NCBI RefSeq assembly: GCF_900142005.1
Contig: NZ_FQZL01000010.1
Span: forward strand, 55,124 to 119,123
Length of the DNA: 64,000 nucleotides
DNA from: Dethiosulfatibacter aminovorans DSM 17477
Lineage (GTDB): Bacteria > Bacillota > Clostridia > Tissierellales > Dethiosulfatibacteraceae
Reading direction: 5' to 3'
Position numbers and translations under genes: made by a program
Shown here: positions 33,037-42,263 of the stretch, in pieces
Numbering within the stretch: the stretch's first letter is position 1
Layout of the letters: every line of letters starts with the position of its first letter
The notes under the pieces: generated by a model
What the model was told of the DNA's origin: nothing
The model's database searches: none
Seen by the model: only the letters and a program-made list of their open reading frames with translations

Positions 33037-34305
33037 ATGAGTGATATTAAAGACATAAAGGATATGAATGCAAAGGAACTCCTTGGTTACTACCAGAGTA
33101 AACTGGATGAAGAAGCAAGACAGGCAAAAAAAGAAGGAAAGCTCGTTTGCTGGTCAGCATCTGTTGCACCACCGGAATTTTGTGTAACAATGGATATAGC
33201 AATGGTTTATCCAGAAACACATGCGGCTGGAATAGGAGCAAGAAAAGGTGCACCAGACATGCTTGAGGTTGCGGACAAGAAAGGATACAATATTGATACT
33301 TGTTCATATGCAAGGGTTAACCTTGGATATATGGAACTTTTGATGGAAAAGGCGCGTACGGGAGTTACCCCTGAAAAACTTGCAAACTCGCCTGCAGCAG
33401 ATATTCCTCTGCCTGATATAGTAATTACCTGCAATAATATTTGCAATACACTTTTGAAATGGTATGAAAACATAGCAGTTGAGCTTGACATACCTTGTAT
33501 AGTGATCGATGTTCCATTCAATCACACTATGCCAATACCTCAATATTCAAAGGACTATATTGCAGACCAGTTTGAAGAGGCAATAAGGATACTTGAAGAA
33601 ACTACAGGAAAGAAATTCGATTACGATAAGTTCCTGGAAGTACAGAAGCAGACGCAAAGGTCTGTAGCACAGTGGAACAGGCTTGCAGCTCTTGCTTCCC
33701 ACAAGCCATCACCTCTTAACGGGTTTGACCTGTTTAGCTTCATGGCGCTGATAGTTTGTGCAAGAAGTCTTGATTATTCTGAAAAAACATTCAAGAAGTT
33801 TGCAGATGAATTGGAAGAGAATCTTAAGAATGAAATATATGCATTCAAGGGTAATGAGAAAACACGTATCACATGGGAAGGTATTGCAGTGTGGCCATAT
33901 CTTGGACATACATTCAAAGGTCTTAAGAATCAAGGAAGCTTGATGACAGGATCTGCATACCCTGGATTGTGGAACCTTGAATATACGCCTGGAGACATGA
34001 GTTCAATGGCTGAAGCATATACAAGAATATATATAAACACATGTCTTGACAACAAGGTAAAGGTTCTTGGTGATGTAATATCAAATGGAAAATGTGACGG
34101 AATCCTCTATCATCAGAATAGAAGTTGTAAGCTTATGAGTTTGTTGAACTATGAGACCGCTGAGATGCTTCAGGAAGAAAATGGACTTCCATATGTAAGT
34201 TTTGACGGAGACCAGACAGATCCTAGAAACTTTGCACCTGCACAGTTTGACACAAGGATACAGGCGCTTGACGAAATGATGAATGAGAATTTGGAGGCAA
34301 AATAA
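33037..34305 (+). CDS. lcdA: Lactoyl-CoA (2-hydroxyacyl-CoA) dehydratase, alpha subunit
   Basis: A 422-aa subunit of the HgdA/LcdA/HadB type, dehydrating (R)-lactoyl-CoA to acryloyl-CoA by a ketyl radical mechanism on a [4Fe-4S] cluster. Recognisable segments are PPEFCVTMDIAMVYPETHAAGIGAR, DTCSYARVNLG and ITCNNICNTLLKWYE; the cysteines in these are the usual cluster ligand candidates. Its stop codon overlaps the beta subunit ATG by one base (TAATG), so the two are translated together. The CoA-transferase, lactate permease and acryloyl-CoA reductase neighbours favour lactoyl-CoA over hydroxyglutaryl-CoA or hydroxyisocaproyl-CoA. Confidence 0.9.
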   Translation: MSDIKDIKDMNAKELLGYYQSKLDEEARQAKKEGKLVCWSASVAPPEFCVTMDIAMVYPETHAAGIGARKGAPDMLEVADKKGYNIDTCSYARVNLGYMELLMEKARTGVTPEKLANSPAADIPLPDIVITCNNICNTLLKWYENIAVELDIPCIVIDVPFNHTMPIPQYSKDYIADQFEEAIRILEETTGKKFDYDKFLEVQKQTQRSVAQWNRLAALASHKPSPLNGFDLFSFMALIVCARSLDYSEKTFKKFADELEENLKNEIYAFKGNEKTRITWEGIAVWPYLGHTFKGLKNQGSLMTGSAYPGLWNLEYTPGDMSSMAEAYTRIYINTCLDNKVKVLGDVISNGKCDGILYHQNRSCKLMSLLNYETAEMLQEENGLPYVSFDGDQTDPRNFAPAQFDTRIQALDEMMNENLEAK

Positions 34306-35435
34306 TGAATAGAATAGATGCTATTATAAATGAATTGACAGAAATCTCAAAAAATCCTGCAAAGGCCGTAGAGGATTTTACTAAAAAGACAGGAAAAGGA
34401 GCAGTGGGTGTAATGCCTGTATATGCTCCGGAAGAACTAATACACGCATCAGGATATCTTCCTGTAGGAATTTGGGGTGGACAAAAGAGCATAAAGAAAG
34501 CAAGAACATATCTGCCTCCATTTGCATGCTCAATCATGCAGTCTATTATGGAAATGCAGATAGAGGGTGCATATGATGATTTGAAAGCCGTATTGATTTC
34601 TGTGCCATGTGATACCTTGAAATGCATAAGCCAGAAATGGAAGGGAACTTCACCTACAATAGTATTTACCCATCCTCAAAACAGGAAGATTAAAGGAGCA
34701 AACAGGTTCCTTGTTGAGGAATTCAAGATAATAAAGAGCAAGCTTGAAAATATCCTGGGTGTTGAAATAACAGAAGAAGCAATTGAAAAAAGCATAGAAG
34801 TTTACAACGAGAACAGAAGTGCAATGAGAGAATTTGTTAAGACTGCAGCAGATTACCCTGATGTAATTGACCCTGTAAAAAGGCATAATGTAATAAAATC
34901 AAGATACTTCATGGAGAAATCTGAGCATACTGCATTGATAAAAGAGTTGAACCAAGAGATCAACAAGCTCGAGAAGAAGGAATGGACTGGAAAGAAAGTT
35001 GTATTGACAGGTATTACAGCAGAGCCTGACGAGCTTCTTGAAATATTCAAGGAATTCGATATAGCTGTAGCAGCCGATGATCTTGCACAGGAATCAAAGC
35101 AGTTCAGAATAGATGTACCTGCAGGAGACGATCCTCTTCTCAGACTTGCAAAATGGTGGCAGGATTTTGACGGATGTTCACTTGCTACAAATGTTGAGAA
35201 GCCAAGAGGACAGATGCTTATAGACATGGTGAAGGAAAACAGTGCGGATGCAGTAATAGTATGCATGATGAAGTTCTGTGACCCTGAGGAATTTGACTAT
35301 CCAATCTACTATCAGCAGCTTCAGGATGCTTCAATCAACAATATTATGATTGAAATAGACCAGGAGTCAACATCTTTCGAGCAGGTCAGAACAAGAATCA
35401 ACAGTTTCAGCGAAATGCTTCAGACTCAAGCGTAA
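34305..35435 (+). CDS. lcdB: Lactoyl-CoA (2-hydroxyacyl-CoA) dehydratase, beta subunit
   Basis: A 376-aa HgdB/LcdB/HadC-type subunit, partner of the alpha subunit. It contains the typical GVMPVYAPEELIHASGYLPVGIWGGQ N-terminal segment, PFACSIMQSIME, SVPCDTLKCISQKW and the C-terminal VCMMKFCDPEEFDYPIYYQQL, which supply the cluster cysteines of this family. It is the last gene of the operon; a terminator lies 150 bases after it. Stated substrate preference rests on genomic context. Confidence 0.9.
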   Translation: MNRIDAIINELTEISKNPAKAVEDFTKKTGKGAVGVMPVYAPEELIHASGYLPVGIWGGQKSIKKARTYLPPFACSIMQSIMEMQIEGAYDDLKAVLISVPCDTLKCISQKWKGTSPTIVFTHPQNRKIKGANRFLVEEFKIIKSKLENILGVEITEEAIEKSIEVYNENRSAMREFVKTAADYPDVIDPVKRHNVIKSRYFMEKSEHTALIKELNQEINKLEKKEWTGKKVVLTGITAEPDELLEIFKEFDIAVAADDLAQESKQFRIDVPAGDDPLLRLAKWWQDFDGCSLATNVEKPRGQMLIDMVKENSADAVIVCMMKFCDPEEFDYPIYYQQLQDASINNIMIEIDQESTSFEQVRTRINSFSEMLQTQA

Positions 35436-35813
35436 AACTTATACTGATATCAAAAGGCTGTATAAATCCATAATAGTGACTGACACGGCAATAACTACAG
35501 GTATGCTCGGGGATGAAAATGCTTGGATTGCCAACTCCTGGTTCTTTGGATTTAATATAGCCATTGATTAATAAATGAAGAAAGGGCTGTCTCAATTGAG
35601 GTGGCTCTTTTGCTTCTTTGGCAGAAACATTTTGCAATTTTGAAGAAGCATTCTGTAATTCTATCGTTAATTTTAAATATTACTTTTAAATATACCTATA
35701 TTATAATATAATATGATTTGTATGAAGTAATCCGTATATGTTATTTTATTAACGAAATAATGGGGTTATAATGGATTATGAATTTTTATTATATAGATTT
35801 GTAGGAGTGTAAT
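35436..35813 (+). other. Intergenic region between lcdB and the FadR-type regulator
   Basis: No gene is supported. A terminator (35583-35612) is present, followed by a very AT-rich stretch with several overlapping TATAAT-like hexamers (around 35695-35715), probably the regulator's promoter. The lactate operator palindrome is absent here, so the regulator does not appear to control itself through that site. Confidence 0.5.
35583..35612 (+). terminator. Terminator of the pct-lcd operon
   Basis: An 11-pair stem rich in G-U pairs (35583-35593 with 35598-35608) and TTTTG. It is related in sequence to the stronger terminator after the first acyl-CoA dehydrogenase. Confidence 0.65.
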
Positions 35814-36527
35814 ATGTTTAAACAGGTGAAAAGCAAAAAAGTATATCAGCATGTAGTTGAACAAATTCAGGTTATGGTAATGAACGGAGAATTGAAAAAT
35901 GGAGACAAGCTTCCAACGGAACGAGATCTGGCAGAGCAGCTTGGAGTAAGCAGGACATCCATAAGAGAAGCATTGAGGTCTCTTGAAATGGTTGGTCTGG
36001 TAGAAAGCAGACAGGGTGAGGGAAACTTCATTGGAGGAAATATCAGAAGTAATTTTTTCGAGCCCTTGTCCGTAATGTTTATGCTGAACCAGGGCGATCC
36101 CAGAGACATTCTTGAACTCAGGATGGTAATAGAAGTTGAGGCAGCAGCCCTTGCGGCTAAAAGGGTTAAAAATGAAGGTCGTGAAGAGGATGTTAAAGAG
36201 CTCAATGCAATCATGCAAAAACTTCGAGAGGCCACCAGTGAGGAAGAAAGCAGCAGTGCGGATCTGCAGCTCCATTACAAAATATCAGAAATAACAGGGA
36301 ACTATCTTATAATGATGCTTCTAAATACAATATCCACTTTAATGGAAACCTTTATTGAAAGCGCCAGGGGAATGATATTGGTGGATTATACGAGCAGGGA
36401 AAAGCTGTTGAATGAACATCAGAATTTAGTTGATTCAATATCTGAAGGTGATTCAAGGAAGGCTGTCAAGTTTATGAGAGCTCATCTGGAAACAGTTAAT
36501 AAAACCATGGAAGAGCGTCAGAAATAA
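35814..36527 (+). CDS. GntR/FadR-family transcriptional regulator, LldR/LutR-like
   Basis: A 237-aa regulator. The N-terminal winged HTH (about 8-75) has the GntR signature LPTERDLAEQLGVSRTSIREALRSLEMVGLVESRQGEG. The C-terminal FCD helical domain has candidate metal/ligand residues Asp and His in SADLQLHYKI, His in NEHQNLVDSI and His in MRAHLETV. FadR-subfamily lactate regulators bind TGGT-N3-ACCA dyads and are released by lactate. Such dyads occur next to the lctP, pct and both etf promoters in this window, so it is the probable lactate-responsive regulator of all four. Confidence 0.88.
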   Translation: MFKQVKSKKVYQHVVEQIQVMVMNGELKNGDKLPTERDLAEQLGVSRTSIREALRSLEMVGLVESRQGEGNFIGGNIRSNFFEPLSVMFMLNQGDPRDILELRMVIEVEAAALAAKRVKNEGREEDVKELNAIMQKLREATSEEESSSADLQLHYKISEITGNYLIMMLLNTISTLMETFIESARGMILVDYTSREKLLNEHQNLVDSISEGDSRKAVKFMRAHLETVNKTMEERQK

Positions 36528-36568
36528 GAATGGGCACGCATTTGAAAGTGTTAAAAAACAAACAATCC

Positions 36569-36694
36569 TTTTCATGAGTATAAATGTGTGCTATAATAAT
36601 ATTAGGATTGGTCGTACCATAGTACCCAAAACAAAAGAATTCCAAGACACTGCAAGTATAAGGGCTATATAGATTATTGGTCGTACCATAGTAC
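36569..36694 (+). promoter_or_regulatory. Promoter and two LldR-type operators of etf-ldh-acd operon 1
   Basis: TTTTCA (36569-36574), 17 bases, TATAAT (36592-36597). Operators with core TGGTCGTACCA lie at 36609-36619 and 36678-36688, each extended by TAGTACCC. The layout parallels the pct promoter. Confidence 0.85.
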
Positions 36695-36778
36695 CCAAAA
36701 ATGAAATACAGAACAAATGAAGCAGAACTATGCAATGTAAAAAAGCAACAAAATGAAAATTTAAAGGAGAGGAAAATT

Positions 36779-37564
36779 ATGCAGATTCTTATATGTGTAA
36801 AACAGGTTCCGGATGATTCAGTTGAGATTCGTTTGGATGACAAGGCAAAAAAACCTAATTTGAATGGAGTGAGTTTGGTAGCAAATGCATTTGATACCTA
36901 TGCACTGGAGATGGCGGTTCGTTTTGTGGAAGCCAATGAAGGAAATGTAACTGTGTTGAATGTAGGTTCGGATGATTCAACAAATACATTGAAGAATTGT
37001 CTTTCTGTGGGAGCCAATGAGGCATATTTTGTAAAAGATGATCTATATGCAGATTTGGATGCTATTGGAACAGCTGATGTTTTGGCAAATGCCATCAGTA
37101 AGATTGAAAAAGACAATGACAAGCAATTTGATTTGATCATGTGTGGAATGGAATCCACAGATGAAATCACTGGACAGGTGGGAGCAATGCTTGCAGAGAA
37201 GATGGGAAAAGGTTTCATAAGCAGAGCCATTGAAGTTAATTCAAAGGACGATATGCTGGAAGTTCATCAGGAAACTGATGAAGGGTACAATATAGTGACT
37301 CTCGAATCCCCAGCTGTAGTGACAGTAAGCAAGCCGAATTATGATCCTCGTTATCCTACTATCAAGACCAAGATGAAAAGCCGTAAGGCTGTCATTCCGA
37401 CTTATTCGGCAGCGGAAATCGGAGAGGTGAAACAGGCAAAGGTGCGTTGCGTTGAGTATATAGAACCTCCTAAGAGAGAAGCAGGCATCAAGATTCAAGA
37501 GAAAGATGCCGTGTTGGCAGTAAGCGCTGCCATGGAACAAATGAAAAATGACAAGGCAATCTAA
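36779..37564 (+). CDS. etfB: Electron transfer flavoprotein beta subunit, copy 1
   Basis: A 261-aa EtfB with ILICVKQVPDDSVEIRLD at the N-terminus, NAFDTYALEMAVRF, the nucleotide/FAD-contacting CGMESTDEITGQVGAMLAE loop, and the TIKTKMKSRKAVIPTYSAAEIG recognition loop region that docks to dehydrogenases. The start at 36779 has AAAGGAGAGG; an upstream in-frame extension is disfavoured. It pairs with EtfA and carries electrons for the lactate dehydrogenase and/or acyl-CoA dehydrogenase of the same operon. Whether it is bifurcating or confurcating cannot be settled by eye. Confidence 0.93.
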   Translation: MQILICVKQVPDDSVEIRLDDKAKKPNLNGVSLVANAFDTYALEMAVRFVEANEGNVTVLNVGSDDSTNTLKNCLSVGANEAYFVKDDLYADLDAIGTADVLANAISKIEKDNDKQFDLIMCGMESTDEITGQVGAMLAEKMGKGFISRAIEVNSKDDMLEVHQETDEGYNIVTLESPAVVTVSKPNYDPRYPTIKTKMKSRKAVIPTYSAAEIGEVKQAKVRCVEYIEPPKREAGIKIQEKDAVLAVSAAMEQMKNDKAI

Positions 37565-37582
37565 TTGAGGAGGAACGAGAGT

Positions 37583-38521
37583 ATGAAAGCATTATTGTTT
37601 ATTGAAACGGATGGAGAAAAAGCTTTAGGCGGAAGCCTTGAATTGATAAGTGCGGCAAAAGCACTGGATGCAGAAGGAACGGCTCTTGTAGCAGGCAACA
37701 GGGCTGCTGCAGATACAGTAGCTGAGTTGGGAATTCCCGTTATTTACATAGAGTCAGCTACAGATTGTGACACTTTGACAGCAGTATTGTCAGAAACTGT
37801 CAAGGAAGAAAATCCCGACCTTGTTCTTTTGGCCAATACAGCATTGTCTAAAGACATTGCACCACGTATAGCGGCAAGACAGAATCTGGGATGTGTAAGT
37901 GACGTGACAGGAATGAGTAAATCCGATGACAAAGTCATATACACCAGACCAGCCTATAATGGTACAATTCTCGAAAATATTGAAGTAGAGGGTACAGCAG
38001 TAGTTACAGTAAGGAATGGAAGTTTCTCAAAGCCGGAAGCTGCTTCGAATGCAGGTGTCACTGAGAAGAAAATTGAAATACCTGCTGATGCGGTCAAGGC
38101 AAAAATAGTTGATACTGTAAAGGAAATCACTGAATCCGTCAATCTGGAAGAAGCAGAGATTATCGTTTCAGGTGGACGTGGAATGGGTAGCGCAGAAAAC
38201 TTTGAACTTGTCAAAGAACTTGCAAGCGTACTAGGCGGCGTAGTTGGAGCAACAAGACCACCAATTGAAGACGGATGGATTTCCCGTGCACACCAGGTTG
38301 GGCAGTCAGGAAAGATTGTGGCGCCAAAACTGTATATAGCATGCGGTATTTCAGGGGCAGCGCAACATACGTCAGGAATGATGGGTTCAAGCTATATTGT
38401 GGCGATCAACAAGGATGAAGATGCTCCGATTTTTGAAATTGCAAACCTTAGCATTGTCGGAAATGTAACAGAGATTCTTCCTCTTATGATTGAAGAAATG
38501 AAGAAAGCAAAAGCACAATAG
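37583..38521 (+). CDS. etfA: Electron transfer flavoprotein alpha subunit, copy 1
   Basis: A 312-aa EtfA. The C-terminal FAD domain has VVGATRPPIEDGWISRAHQVGQSGKIVAPKLYIACGISGAAQHTSGM and VAINKDEDAPIFE, the family hallmarks. It begins directly with the EtfA core (MKALLFIE) and lacks the N-terminal ferredoxin domain found in the Acetobacterium woodii confurcating lactate dehydrogenase complex (LctC). It starts 18 bases after etfB with a GAGGAGG site. Confidence 0.93.
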   Translation: MKALLFIETDGEKALGGSLELISAAKALDAEGTALVAGNRAAADTVAELGIPVIYIESATDCDTLTAVLSETVKEENPDLVLLANTALSKDIAPRIAARQNLGCVSDVTGMSKSDDKVIYTRPAYNGTILENIEVEGTAVVTVRNGSFSKPEAASNAGVTEKKIEIPADAVKAKIVDTVKEITESVNLEEAEIIVSGGRGMGSAENFELVKELASVLGGVVGATRPPIEDGWISRAHQVGQSGKIVAPKLYIACGISGAAQHTSGMMGSSYIVAINKDEDAPIFEIANLSIVGNVTEILPLMIEEMKKAKAQ

Positions 38522-38584
38522 GCAATAAGGCAGCTTTGCCGCGTTAACCGCTGATATATAATAAATTCGAGAAGGAGGATTAAT

Positions 38585-40021
38585 ATGGCTGAATACAATA
38601 AATTGACAGAAGAATTGATTTTGAAATTGCAGGAGGCAGCTCCGGGACATATTCTAACAGGTGAAGATATCAATGAAGATTATTCGCACGATGAAATGCC
38701 TATCTACGGAAAGGCGGCGCCGGAAGTTGTATTCATGGCACATTCTACAGAGGAAATAGCTGCAGTAGTGAAAATATGCAATGAAAACAGAATACCTGTA
38801 ACCCCAAGAGGCTCAGGATCAGGTCTTGTAGGTGGAGCGGTGCCGCTTCTGGGTGGTGTCCTGATTGACCTTTCAAAGATGAATAAAATACTTTCCTATG
38901 ATTTGGAAAATTTTGTTGTTCATGTACAACCGGGCGTATCATTGAATGATCTTGCGGAGGATTGTGCAAAAAAAGGGTTGCTGTATGCACCGGATCCAGG
39001 TGAAAAGTTTGCACATCTAGGTGGAAATGTTTCTACCAATGCAGGTGGAATGAGAGCAGTCAAGTATGGAGCAACGCGTGATTACGTACAAGCAATGACT
39101 GTGGTCCTTCCTACAGGCGAAATAACTAAATTCGGAGCTACAGTATCAAAAACAAGTTCAGGTTACAGCCTTATAGATTTGATGGTAGGAGCAGAAGGTA
39201 CACTTGGCGTAATTACTGAGCTGACTTTGAAGGTTATACCGGCACCTAAGGAAATTGCCAGCCTGATTATTCCATTTGAAAATTTGGCTGATTGTATGTC
39301 TGCTGTTCCAAAGATCAAGATGGCAAACATAGATCCCCAGGCACTGGAGTTCATGGAGAAAGAGATTGTTCTTGCCAGTGAAAGGTATATAGGAAAAAAT
39401 GTATTCCCTCATGAACTTGAAGGAATAGAAGCAAATGCTTACCTGCTTGTCACTGTAGATGCAAGCAGCGAAGATGAGCTTAACAACCTCATTGAGCAGG
39501 CTGCCGAAGTGGTATTGGAGGAAGGTGCAATTGACGTTCTTGTAGCCGATACACCTGCAAAGATGAGAGATGCATGGGCGGCTCGTTCCAGCTTCCTTGA
39601 GGCAATAATGGCTGAAACGGAATTGCTGGATGAATGTGATGTGGTAGTTCCTGTTAACAGGATTGCCCCTTATCTTGAATTTGTGAATAAAGCCGGCGAG
39701 GAGCATGGACTTACTATCAGGAGTTTCGGACATGCAGGAGATGGAAACCTTCACATATACCAGTGCAGCAATGATCTGGAAGAAGAGGAATTCAAGGCAA
39801 GAGTCGAGAAGTTCTTCGATGTAATCTATCCGGAGGCAGTAAGATGCGGTGGTCTTGTTTCAGGAGAACATGGAATAGGCAGTGGAAAGATCAGCTATCT
39901 TGTGGACAGTGTCGGAGAAATAAACATGAACCTGATGAGAGGCATCAAGAAAGTGTTTGATCCGAATTCAATAATGAATCCGGGCAAAGTATGCGAAATG
40001 TTGGATTTTGAATGTAAATAA
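38585..40021 (+). CDS. FAD-linked D-lactate dehydrogenase (GlcD/LctD-type), copy 1
   Basis: A 478-aa flavoprotein of the FAD_binding_4/FAD-oxidase_C (VAO) family. The FAD-binding domain shows VTPRGSGSGLVGGAVPLLGGVLIDLSKMNKI and HLGGNVSTNAGGMRAVKYGATRDYV; the C-terminal domain has GHAGDGNLHIYQCSND and SGEHGIGSGK. Lying behind etfBA, it matches NAD-independent, ETF-coupled lactate dehydrogenases. It oxidises lactate to pyruvate and hands electrons to EtfAB. Glycolate or 2-hydroxyglutarate are alternative substrates of the family, made unlikely by the context. Confidence 0.9.
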   Translation: MAEYNKLTEELILKLQEAAPGHILTGEDINEDYSHDEMPIYGKAAPEVVFMAHSTEEIAAVVKICNENRIPVTPRGSGSGLVGGAVPLLGGVLIDLSKMNKILSYDLENFVVHVQPGVSLNDLAEDCAKKGLLYAPDPGEKFAHLGGNVSTNAGGMRAVKYGATRDYVQAMTVVLPTGEITKFGATVSKTSSGYSLIDLMVGAEGTLGVITELTLKVIPAPKEIASLIIPFENLADCMSAVPKIKMANIDPQALEFMEKEIVLASERYIGKNVFPHELEGIEANAYLLVTVDASSEDELNNLIEQAAEVVLEEGAIDVLVADTPAKMRDAWAARSSFLEAIMAETELLDECDVVVPVNRIAPYLEFVNKAGEEHGLTIRSFGHAGDGNLHIYQCSNDLEEEEFKARVEKFFDVIYPEAVRCGGLVSGEHGIGSGKISYLVDSVGEINMNLMRGIKKVFDPNSIMNPGKVCEMLDFECK

Positions 40022-40050
40022 AATATAATAAAAAAAGGAAGGTAATTAAT

Positions 40051-41193
40051 ATGGATTTTAAAATGAGTGAAGAGCATCAACAGTTGCAGGAAATGTATCG
40101 TGATTTTGCAGTGAATGAAGTAAAACCGATAGCTAAGGAAATTGACGAAACAATGCGTTTCCCGTCAGAAAACGTAGAGAAAATGGCTGAAATGGGCTTG
40201 TTTGGAATTCCATTTCCTGAAGAACTTGGTGGAGCAGGAATGGATAACTTAAGCTATGTACAATGTGTGGAGGAATTATCAAAATGTTGCGCATCAACTG
40301 GAATAATTGTTTCAGTGCATACAAGTCTTTGTGCAATGCCAATATACAAATATGGCACTGATGAGCAGAAGGAAAAATATCTAAAGCCACTTGCTTCAGG
40401 TGAAATGCTGGGAGCCTTTGCATTGACAGAGCCTTCTGCAGGAACTGATGCTTCTATGGCAAAGACGACAGCAGTATTGGATGGAGACCACTATGTATTG
40501 AACGGAAGCAAGATATTCATTACCAATGCAGGACATGCAGACGTATATGTTATTCTTGCAATGACAGACAAGAGCATGGGAACTAAGGGTATGTCGGCAT
40601 TCATAGTTGAGAAGGACACTCCAGGTTTCTCTATAGGAGCTCATGAAGTCAAGATGGGAATCCGTGCATCTGCTACATGTGAATTGGTATTTGATGATTG
40701 CAGAGTTCCAAAGGAAAATCTTCTTGGAGTGGAAGGCAAGGGATTTGGTCTTGCAATGTCAACTCTTGACGGAGGACGTATCGGTGTCGCTGCTCAGGCT
40801 CTTGGTATTGCAGAAGGTGCAATAGAAGAAACTGTAAAATATGTAACTGAAAGAGTTCAATTCGGACGTACTCTTTCAAAATTCCAGAACACACAATTCG
40901 AACTTGCCAAGATGCGTGCAAATACGGAAGCTGCGAAATTGTTGGTATATCAGGCTGCATGTGCAGTTGATGATGGAGAAAGATACTCGCACCTTGCTGC
41001 CATGGCCAAGCTTGTTGCTTCAAACAATGCCAGTGACGTAACAAGACGTTGCCTGCAGCTGTTTGGTGGATATGGATTCACAAGTGATTATCCTATCGAA
41101 AGAATGATGAGAGATGCAAAGATAACAGAAATCTATGAAGGAACATCAGAAGTTCAAATGATGGTAATTTCCGGATGGATGGGTGTAAAATAA
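40051..41193 (+). CDS. acrC: Short-chain acyl-CoA dehydrogenase / acryloyl-CoA reductase, copy 1
   Basis: A 380-aa acyl-CoA dehydrogenase. Signatures are [54 protein letters not shown] and the C-terminal [16 protein letters not shown] with the likely catalytic Glu363. In an acrylate-pathway setting it would reduce acryloyl-CoA to propionyl-CoA with electrons from EtfAB. Butyryl-CoA dehydrogenase activity is the main alternative; crotonase-type genes are not nearby. It is last in the operon, followed by a strong terminator. Confidence 0.88.
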   Translation: MDFKMSEEHQQLQEMYRDFAVNEVKPIAKEIDETMRFPSENVEKMAEMGLFGIPFPEELGGAGMDNLSYVQCVEELSKCCASTGIIVSVHTSLCAMPIYKYGTDEQKEKYLKPLASGEMLGAFALTEPSAGTDASMAKTTAVLDGDHYVLNGSKIFITNAGHADVYVILAMTDKSMGTKGMSAFIVEKDTPGFSIGAHEVKMGIRASATCELVFDDCRVPKENLLGVEGKGFGLAMSTLDGGRIGVAAQALGIAEGAIEETVKYVTERVQFGRTLSKFQNTQFELAKMRANTEAAKLLVYQAACAVDDGERYSHLAAMAKLVASNNASDVTRRCLQLFGGYGFTSDYPIERMMRDAKITEIYEGTSEVQMMVISGWMGVK

Positions 41194-41227
41194 ATATCAA
41201 CAGGCTGAAATAAATCCTGGAATCAAC

Positions 41228-41259
41228 AAAAAAGCTGTCTCGTTTGAGGCAGCTTTTTT
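41228..41259 (+). terminator. Terminator of etf operon 1
   Basis: Stem AAAAAGCTGTCTC (to 41241) with GAGGCAGCTTTTTT (41246-41259), loop GTTT. Confidence 0.92.
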
Positions 41260-41300
41260 ATAGTTTCCAAAAAGACACTATAACACAAAAAAGTGCGTTC

Positions 41301-41362
41301 TTGCAAAAATAACACTGATTGATTACAATAAATGTAACAAGAATTGGTCGCACCATAGCACC
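41301..41362 (+). promoter_or_regulatory. Promoter and single variant operator of etf-ldh-acd operon 2
   Basis: TTGCAA (41301-41306), 17 bases, TACAAT (41324-41329). One operator, TGGTCGCACCATAGCACC (41345-41362), differs from the other sites by T to C at both GTACC positions, giving TGGTCGCACCA. Unlike operon 1 there is no second site and a different -35, so expression strength or induction may differ. Confidence 0.78.
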
Positions 41363-41459
41363 CATGATCGGGAAGTGGGACAAAGCAAAAAGAGTAATAC
41401 AATATAAAACAGTAGAGTGAAAAAGAGCAACAAATGAAAATCTAAAGGAGAGGAAAATT

Positions 41460-42245
41460 ATGCAGATTCTTATATGTGTAAAGCAGGTTCCAGATGATTC
41501 AGTTGAGATTCGTTTGGATGACAAGGTAAAACAACCTAATTTGAACGGAGTCAGTCCGGTAGCAAATGCATTCGATACCTATGCATTGGAGATGGCGGTT
41601 CGTTTCATGGAAGCCAATGGAGGAAATGTCAGCGTGTTGAATGTTGGAGCAGAAGATTCAACAAACACATTGAAAAACTGTCTATCTGTAGGAGCAAATG
41701 AGGCATATTTTGCGAAAGATGATATATATGCAGATTTGGATGCTATTGGAACAGCTGATGTTTTGGCAGATGCCATCAGTAAAATCGAAAAAGACAATGA
41801 CAAGCAATTTGATCTGATCATGTGTGGAATGGAATCCACAGATGAAATCACCGGACAGGTGGGAGCTATGCTTGCAGAGCGGATGGGAAAAGGTTTCATA
41901 AGCAGAGCCATTGAAGTGAATTCAAAAGATGACATATTGGAAGTTCATCAGGAAACTGACGAAGGCTACAATATAGTGACTCTGGAATCTCCTGCTGTAG
42001 TGACAGTAAGCAAACCGGCATATGATCCTCGTTATCCTACTATAAAAACCAAGATGAAAAGCCGTAAGGCGGTTATCCCGACTTATTCGGCAGCTGAAAT
42101 CGGAGAGATAAAAGAAGCAAAGGTGCGTTGTGTTGAATATGTTGAACCTCCCAAGAGAGAGGCTGGTATCAAAATTCAAGAGAAAGATGTTGCATTGGCA
42201 GTAAGCGCTGCCATGGAGCAAATGAAAAAAGATAAGGCAATCTAA
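41460..42245 (+). CDS. etfB: Electron transfer flavoprotein beta subunit, copy 2
   Basis: A 261-aa EtfB, highly similar to copy 1 across its whole length, with the same CGMESTDEITGQVGAMLAE and TIKTKMKSRKAVIPTYSAAEIG segments. The AAAGGAGAGGAAAATT ribosome-site stretch is identical to copy 1. Most differences are conservative (for example KAKKPNL to KVKQPNL). It looks functional. Confidence 0.93.
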   Translation: MQILICVKQVPDDSVEIRLDDKVKQPNLNGVSPVANAFDTYALEMAVRFMEANGGNVSVLNVGAEDSTNTLKNCLSVGANEAYFAKDDIYADLDAIGTADVLADAISKIEKDNDKQFDLIMCGMESTDEITGQVGAMLAERMGKGFISRAIEVNSKDDILEVHQETDEGYNIVTLESPAVVTVSKPAYDPRYPTIKTKMKSRKAVIPTYSAAEIGEIKEAKVRCVEYVEPPKREAGIKIQEKDVALAVSAAMEQMKKDKAI

Positions 42246-42263
42246 TTAAGGAGGAAAGAGAGT

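Noticed and set aside
30077..35435. Leucine/2-hydroxyisocaproate (HadA-HadBC) pathway instead of lactate
   Set aside because: The CoA-transferase is of the long fused Pct type, not the HadA family, and the operon shares its operator with a lactate permease and lactate dehydrogenases. Hydroxyisocaproate is still possible as a side substrate.
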